From: Alphaproteobacteria bacterium
GTDB taxonomy: Bacteria > Pseudomonadota > Alphaproteobacteria > Rickettsiales > SXRF01
Direction: 5' to 3'
Length of the DNA: 64,000 nucleotides
Assembly: GCA_025362975.1 (NCBI GenBank)
Contig: JANYES010000020.1
Location: 18,696 to 82,695 of the forward strand
The notes beneath the pieces were generated by a model that was given only the letters and a program-made list of their open reading frames with translations, did no database searches and was not told the DNA's origin. Shown piece after piece: positions 61,702-64,000 of the stretch. Within the stretch, counting starts at the first letter, position 1. Each line of letters opens with the position of its first letter. The position numbers and the translations under genes were made by a program.

Positions 61702-62004
61702 TCAAAACAAGGCAAGCTGGCCGCCTTCTTCCTCGCCGTCATCATCCGGGGATGACTTGGCACCCATAATTGCCAGTGCTACCGCACGGGCGTATTCTTC
61801 CACGCTCGGCGCAGCCTCGATTTCCCACATGGGGGCAAAATGGCTCCGGTATCCGGTTTCACTTACAGGAATCCTACGGCGTGGTTCGTGCGGGCTGGTA
61901 AATTCAAAATGGGCATAGTCGGCGGTGGCAAAATAACGTGGCCGGTAATGCACCAGCATTTCCTGTGCCTCAATGGTTAAGGTAAAATGTATGTCCTGCT
62001 GCAT
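61702..62004 (-). CDS. Hypothetical ICE leading-region protein
   Basis: A 100-residue protein (MQQDIHFTLTIEAQEMLVHY...) of unknown function. Blocks YRPRYFATADYAHFEFTSPH and RRRIPVSETGYRSHFAPMWE are regular and look folded. The acidic tail DDDGEEEGGQLALF ends with a hydrophobic QLALF peptide. That tail resembles the sliding-clamp binding motif (Q-L-x-L-F), which is an inference only. It starts 4 bp after the stop of the preceding reconstructed gene, so the small genes from ardC down to here form one operon on the minus strand. Confidence 0.65.
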   Translation of the reverse strand: MQQDIHFTLTIEAQEMLVHYRPRYFATADYAHFEFTSPHEPRRRIPVSETGYRSHFAPMWEIEAAPSVEEYARAVALAIMGAKSSPDDDGEEEGGQLALF

Positions 62005-62008
62005 GGTG

Positions 62009-62222
62009 TCACGCTCCTATTTTAAAGAGGGTCGGTTGCTGGTAGCGTCCTGATGCCAGGCGCTCGTCCACAGGGCGGTGATCCTCGCGCAAGGCGTCGA
62101 ATAAGGCCAGTTGTGCGGCGAGGGTCGGCATAGGCTGCGGTCAATTGGGCGCGGCGAAGCTCCAGAATGTCTTTCCAGCGATAGGCTTTGCCTTCGATAG
62201 CAATAAAGGGTGCACGGGTCAT
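62009..62222 (-). pseudogene. Small ICE gene with a +1 frameshift
   Basis: The frame from ATG 62222 encodes MTRAPFIAIEGKAYRWKDIL and ELRRAQLTAAYA, then runs into an Arg/Pro-rich tail ending at 62022. In the next frame from about 62130 the DNA encodes PTLAAQLALFDALREDHRPV and DERLASGRYQQPTLFKIGA, stopping at 62009. Homologues I recall from mobile elements have exactly this joined form, with QLALFD in the middle. So one base is extra near 62130 in this copy, or the gene uses a frameshift. The function is unknown. Confidence 0.55.
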
Positions 62223-62455
62223 ACTGCTGCCCCTTCCGCTGCTATTATAGCTTCATGCACTTCCACCAAGACGCTACACAGGGCGTAGTACATTCTTTCT
62301 ATCTGCCAGCCTTCAAGCGCGGTAAGGGGCTGACCGTCTTCGTAAAGCATAATGTCGGTCGCTTCCTCAATGGCGGCTTCCGCTGCTGTGAGGGCTTTAA
62401 TTAACTTTTTGCAGGTTGCCATCTTGGGCTTGCCGTTCTTATTTGGGGTTTTCAT
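62219..62455 (-). CDS. Small hypothetical ICE protein
   Basis: A 78-residue, mostly helical protein (MKTPNKNGKPKMATCKKLIK...), with KALTAAEAAIEEATDIMLYE and LEGWQIERMYYALCSVLVEV. An internal ATG (MATCKKLIK, 62422) is an alternative start. It lies 3 bp after ardC and overlaps the next gene by 4 bp, so it is operon-linked. No family is assigned. Confidence 0.55.
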   Translation of the reverse strand: MKTPNKNGKPKMATCKKLIKALTAAEAAIEEATDIMLYEDGQPLTALEGWQIERMYYALCSVLVEVHEAIIAAEGAAV

Positions 62456-62458
62456 GGT

Positions 62459-63352
62459 CTATGCTCCCGCCTGTGATGATTGATAGCTATGCAGGTGATC
62501 GGCTGCTTTCTGCGCATGGCTGGCAGCGGTGAATATCGCCCGTTTGTCGTCTTTCAGGACTTTCAACCATGATACGATATAAGCGGCGTGATCCTCACGG
62601 GTCTCCGGCGTGATGCCAAGGTCGGCACACAGGAAGGCGGCACCTATTTCCGCAACGAGTTCCTCCATTGCATAACCGGAATCGGCAAAACGCTTGCGGC
62701 CTAAGTCCCGGTCGAGGCGGGTTTCGTGGCGCGTCCAGTGGGTCATTTCATGGGCAAGGGTGGCATAATAGCTTTCACCATCGCGGAATGTCGGAAACTC
62801 CGGCATCTGTACAATGTCCTGAGAAGGGCTATAAAATGCCTGATTGCCTCCATGCTTAACAGTTGCACCGGTAGCGGCAAAGAAGCCTTCTGCGGTGTCC
62901 ATCCGGTCAATATCTTTATTGATAGGTGCGATAGTTGCATAAAAATGGTCAGGCAAGCCGTCAACCTGCTCGGCATTAAAAACTGTGTATCCCTTCATGA
63001 AGGGGATAGTTGTTTCTACGTCTGCGCCTTTATCGTCGGTGCCGGTCTTCTTGAAGGTATCGGCATAAACGACCAGTGAGCCTTTTTCGCCCTTCTTCAC
63101 CTGTCCGCCAAGATCTGCGGCCTGCTTATAGGTTATCCATAAGGGGCTGTTAAAACCGCATTCCATAGCCGAAGCCCAAAGCATCAGCACATTAACGCCA
63201 CGGTAGGCTTTGCCTCCGGCACGCAATGGCCGGGATATATGTCCGGCTGCATGTCCTGATTGCCACGGTTGCAACCATGTCAGATTGCCGCGCTCAATAT
63301 CGGTAATGATTTTGTTGGTCACACGGCTGTAAATATCAAGTTTCTCGCTCAT
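62459..63352 (-). CDS. ardC: ArdC-like antirestriction protein with zincin metallopeptidase domain
   Basis: ArdC proteins bind single-stranded DNA and protect incoming DNA from restriction. The 297-residue protein has the N-terminal ssDNA-binding block (VTNKIITDIERGNLTWLQPW, RAGGKAYRGVNVLMLWASA, GFNSPLWITYKQAADLGGQV, KKGEKGSLVVY). The C-terminal zincin domain has HEMTHW at residues 201-206 and the third ligand probably in YAMEELVAEIGAAFL. It is the farthest intact gene in the leading region, the usual place for antirestriction genes. A large inverted-repeat element begins 74 bp upstream of its start. Confidence 0.92.
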   Translation of the reverse strand: MSEKLDIYSRVTNKIITDIERGNLTWLQPWQSGHAAGHISRPLRAGGKAYRGVNVLMLWASAMECGFNSPLWITYKQAADLGGQVKKGEKGSLVVYADTFKKTGTDDKGADVETTIPFMKGYTVFNAEQVDGLPDHFYATIAPINKDIDRMDTAEGFFAATGATVKHGGNQAFYSPSQDIVQMPEFPTFRDGESYYATLAHEMTHWTRHETRLDRDLGRKRFADSGYAMEELVAEIGAAFLCADLGITPETREDHAAYIVSWLKVLKDDKRAIFTAASHAQKAADHLHSYQSSQAGA

Positions 63353-63425
63353 TTCTTTGACTCCCTTGTTAATAAAAAGTTGCGCAATGCAACTTTAACT
63401 AGGCCAGCGCCAATGAGCGGGGGTT

Positions 63426-63550
63426 GGGCGTCAAGACGAACGGCGAGGGAGGGGAATCGCCCGGCCTGCACGGAGCGTAAGCGTAGGAAGGTTGGGGATG
63501 CCCTCGCCGTTCCTCGTCCCGGTCTTGATGCCCTGGGGGCTGCAAGCCCC
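63426..63550. repeat. Large inverted-repeat element 2 with CGTAAGCGTAG tip
   Basis: The left arm (63426-63449, GGGCGTCAAGAC then GAACGGCGAGGG) pairs with the right arm (63501-63533, CCCTCGCCGTTC ... GTCTTGATGCCC). There is one mismatch and a 9-nt bulge on the right. The loop holds CGTAAGCGTAG (63476-63486), ten of eleven bases shared with element 1. A second hairpin GGGGCT-GCA-AGCCCC (63536-63550) follows. It lies directly upstream of ardC. Confidence 0.6.
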
Positions 63551-63562
63551 ACTTACTTTAAA

Positions 63563-63588
63563 CAAAAAAAAGACCGCATAATGCGGCC
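63563..63588 (-). terminator. Rho-independent terminator (minus strand)
   Basis: On the minus strand CCGCA-TTA-TGCGG forms a compact stem followed by a run of T (the A-run at 63564-63571). It would end a transcript coming from the right, such as the one that once carried the fragment at 63647-63769, and isolates ardC from it. Confidence 0.6.
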
Positions 63589-63646
63589 TTACTGCTAAAA
63601 CTGATAAGTTACTGGGCGGGCACGAAGCCCGCTCAGGTGATGAGGA

Positions 63647-63769
63647 TTATTTAGTTTTGGATTCAACACGAAGGCTGGTTTTGCCGACGAACGGCATACA
63701 TTCGAGTTGAATGTTGAAGCCTTTAACATCCTTGCCGCTGCAAAAAGCTGCCGTAATGCTGGCCGCAGC
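63647..63769 (-). pseudogene. C-terminal gene fragment
   Basis: A 40-codon frame with gene-like content (AAASITAAFCSGKDVKGFNI, then QLECMPFVGKTSLRVESKTK) ends at a TAA at 63647. A stop stands directly before its first codon and no start exists, so only the 3' end of a gene remains. A terminator follows in the same direction at 63563. The family is not recognised. Confidence 0.35.
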
Positions 63770-63853
63770 TTAAGCAATTTTTTGTCTTAAAATGATACGA
63801 GATTTGAGCTATTATGTGTCAATATTTAAAATTTAAGAGCTACAAGGATAAAA

Positions 63854-64000
63854 ATGAGAAAACGCATGTTATGGATTATCGTAGGTATAGCAGTGATTGG
63901 CGCAGCGGCATGGGGACCGATGGTGAGTAGTAATGTCGAACAGGCAAAATACGAGGTGGTGGAATCGCAGGGCAATATCCAAGTCCGCGACTACGCGACG
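63854..64000 (+). CDS. SOUL-family haem-binding protein, 5' part only
   Basis: The first 49 residues are visible. A signal anchor (MLWIIVGIAVIGAAAWGPMV) is followed by SSNVEQAKYEVVESQGNIQV RDY. The phrase x-x-YEVVE-x-x-G-x-I-x-x-R-x-Y is the characteristic start of the SOUL domain. AAGGAT stands before the ATG. The frame runs off the window. It may be chromosomal DNA beyond the ICE or cargo; its orientation is opposite to the leading-region genes. Confidence 0.7.
   Translation, partial: MRKRMLWIIVGIAVIGAAAWGPMVSSNVEQAKYEVVESQGNIQVRDYAT

Noticed and set aside
63353..63853. Right attachment site of the ICE
   Set aside because: No copy of the tRNA-Glu 3' end was found here or elsewhere right of the integrase in this window.

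Overview
The window is about 64 kb of a bacterial chromosome of roughly 55-58% GC. The gene set points to an alphaproteobacterium: separate petA/petB/petC genes for a bc1 complex, class I PHA synthase, aerobic hemF, lptD-surA, GlnD, and a cluster of alaC-type aminotransferase, hom and glpX. The placement rests on gene content only. The lineage within the class cannot be fixed from the sequence; a deep-branching group (Micavibrio-like or Rhodospirillales-like) is a guess.

Positions 1-40.4 kb are core chromosome. From the left: partial glnD, a DMT exporter, dctA with a Tiki/TraB-like partner, an amino-acid and carbon metabolism cluster (glpX, hom, alaC-like aminotransferase), a giant disordered lipoprotein with repeated FF-x-R-L motifs, and phaC. 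A rearranged, partly AT-rich island at 16.9-18.7 kb holds terminators, a candidate structured RNA and two genes fused tail to tail. Then come surA-lptD (outer membrane assembly), petABC, trmL-hemF, an AmpG-like transporter, a MetH lacking its cobalamin half, radA-cvpA-purF, an SDR enzyme and two tandem EI24-family membrane proteins. Several decayed genes lie in this part (cinA, a cupin, a double-frameshift gene at 39.9-40.3 kb).

From 40.45 kb to at least 63.4 kb the window holds an integrative and conjugative element (ICE) placed at a tRNA-Glu(TTC) gene. It has a P4-type integrase, an AlpA-like excisionase, an S24 (CI/LexA-like) repressor, small control genes and a replication-type protein. 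That protein joins an N-terminal HTH, a replisome-organizer-like block and a DnaA-N-like domain. Then follows a P-type mating-pair operon trbBCDEFGHIJLMN in RP4 order (no trbK seen), a Fic/XRE toxin-antitoxin pair, and a reverse-strand operon traJ-traI-traG-traF. An IncP-like oriT lies just upstream of traJ. Beyond oriT, in the predicted first-entering (leading) region, are small ICE genes and an ArdC antirestriction protein. The far attachment site is not in the window.

Three structures are most worth following up. First, six 13-bp TGCA-N5-TGCA elements, three of them spaced exactly 22 bp, lie inside the linker-coding part of the replication gene. Second, two large inverted-repeat elements flank the leading-region genes and share the motif CGTAAGCGYAG on the strand predicted to be transferred, which suits single-strand promoters or origins. 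Third, a perfect 10-bp inverted repeat encloses the integrase ribosome binding site.
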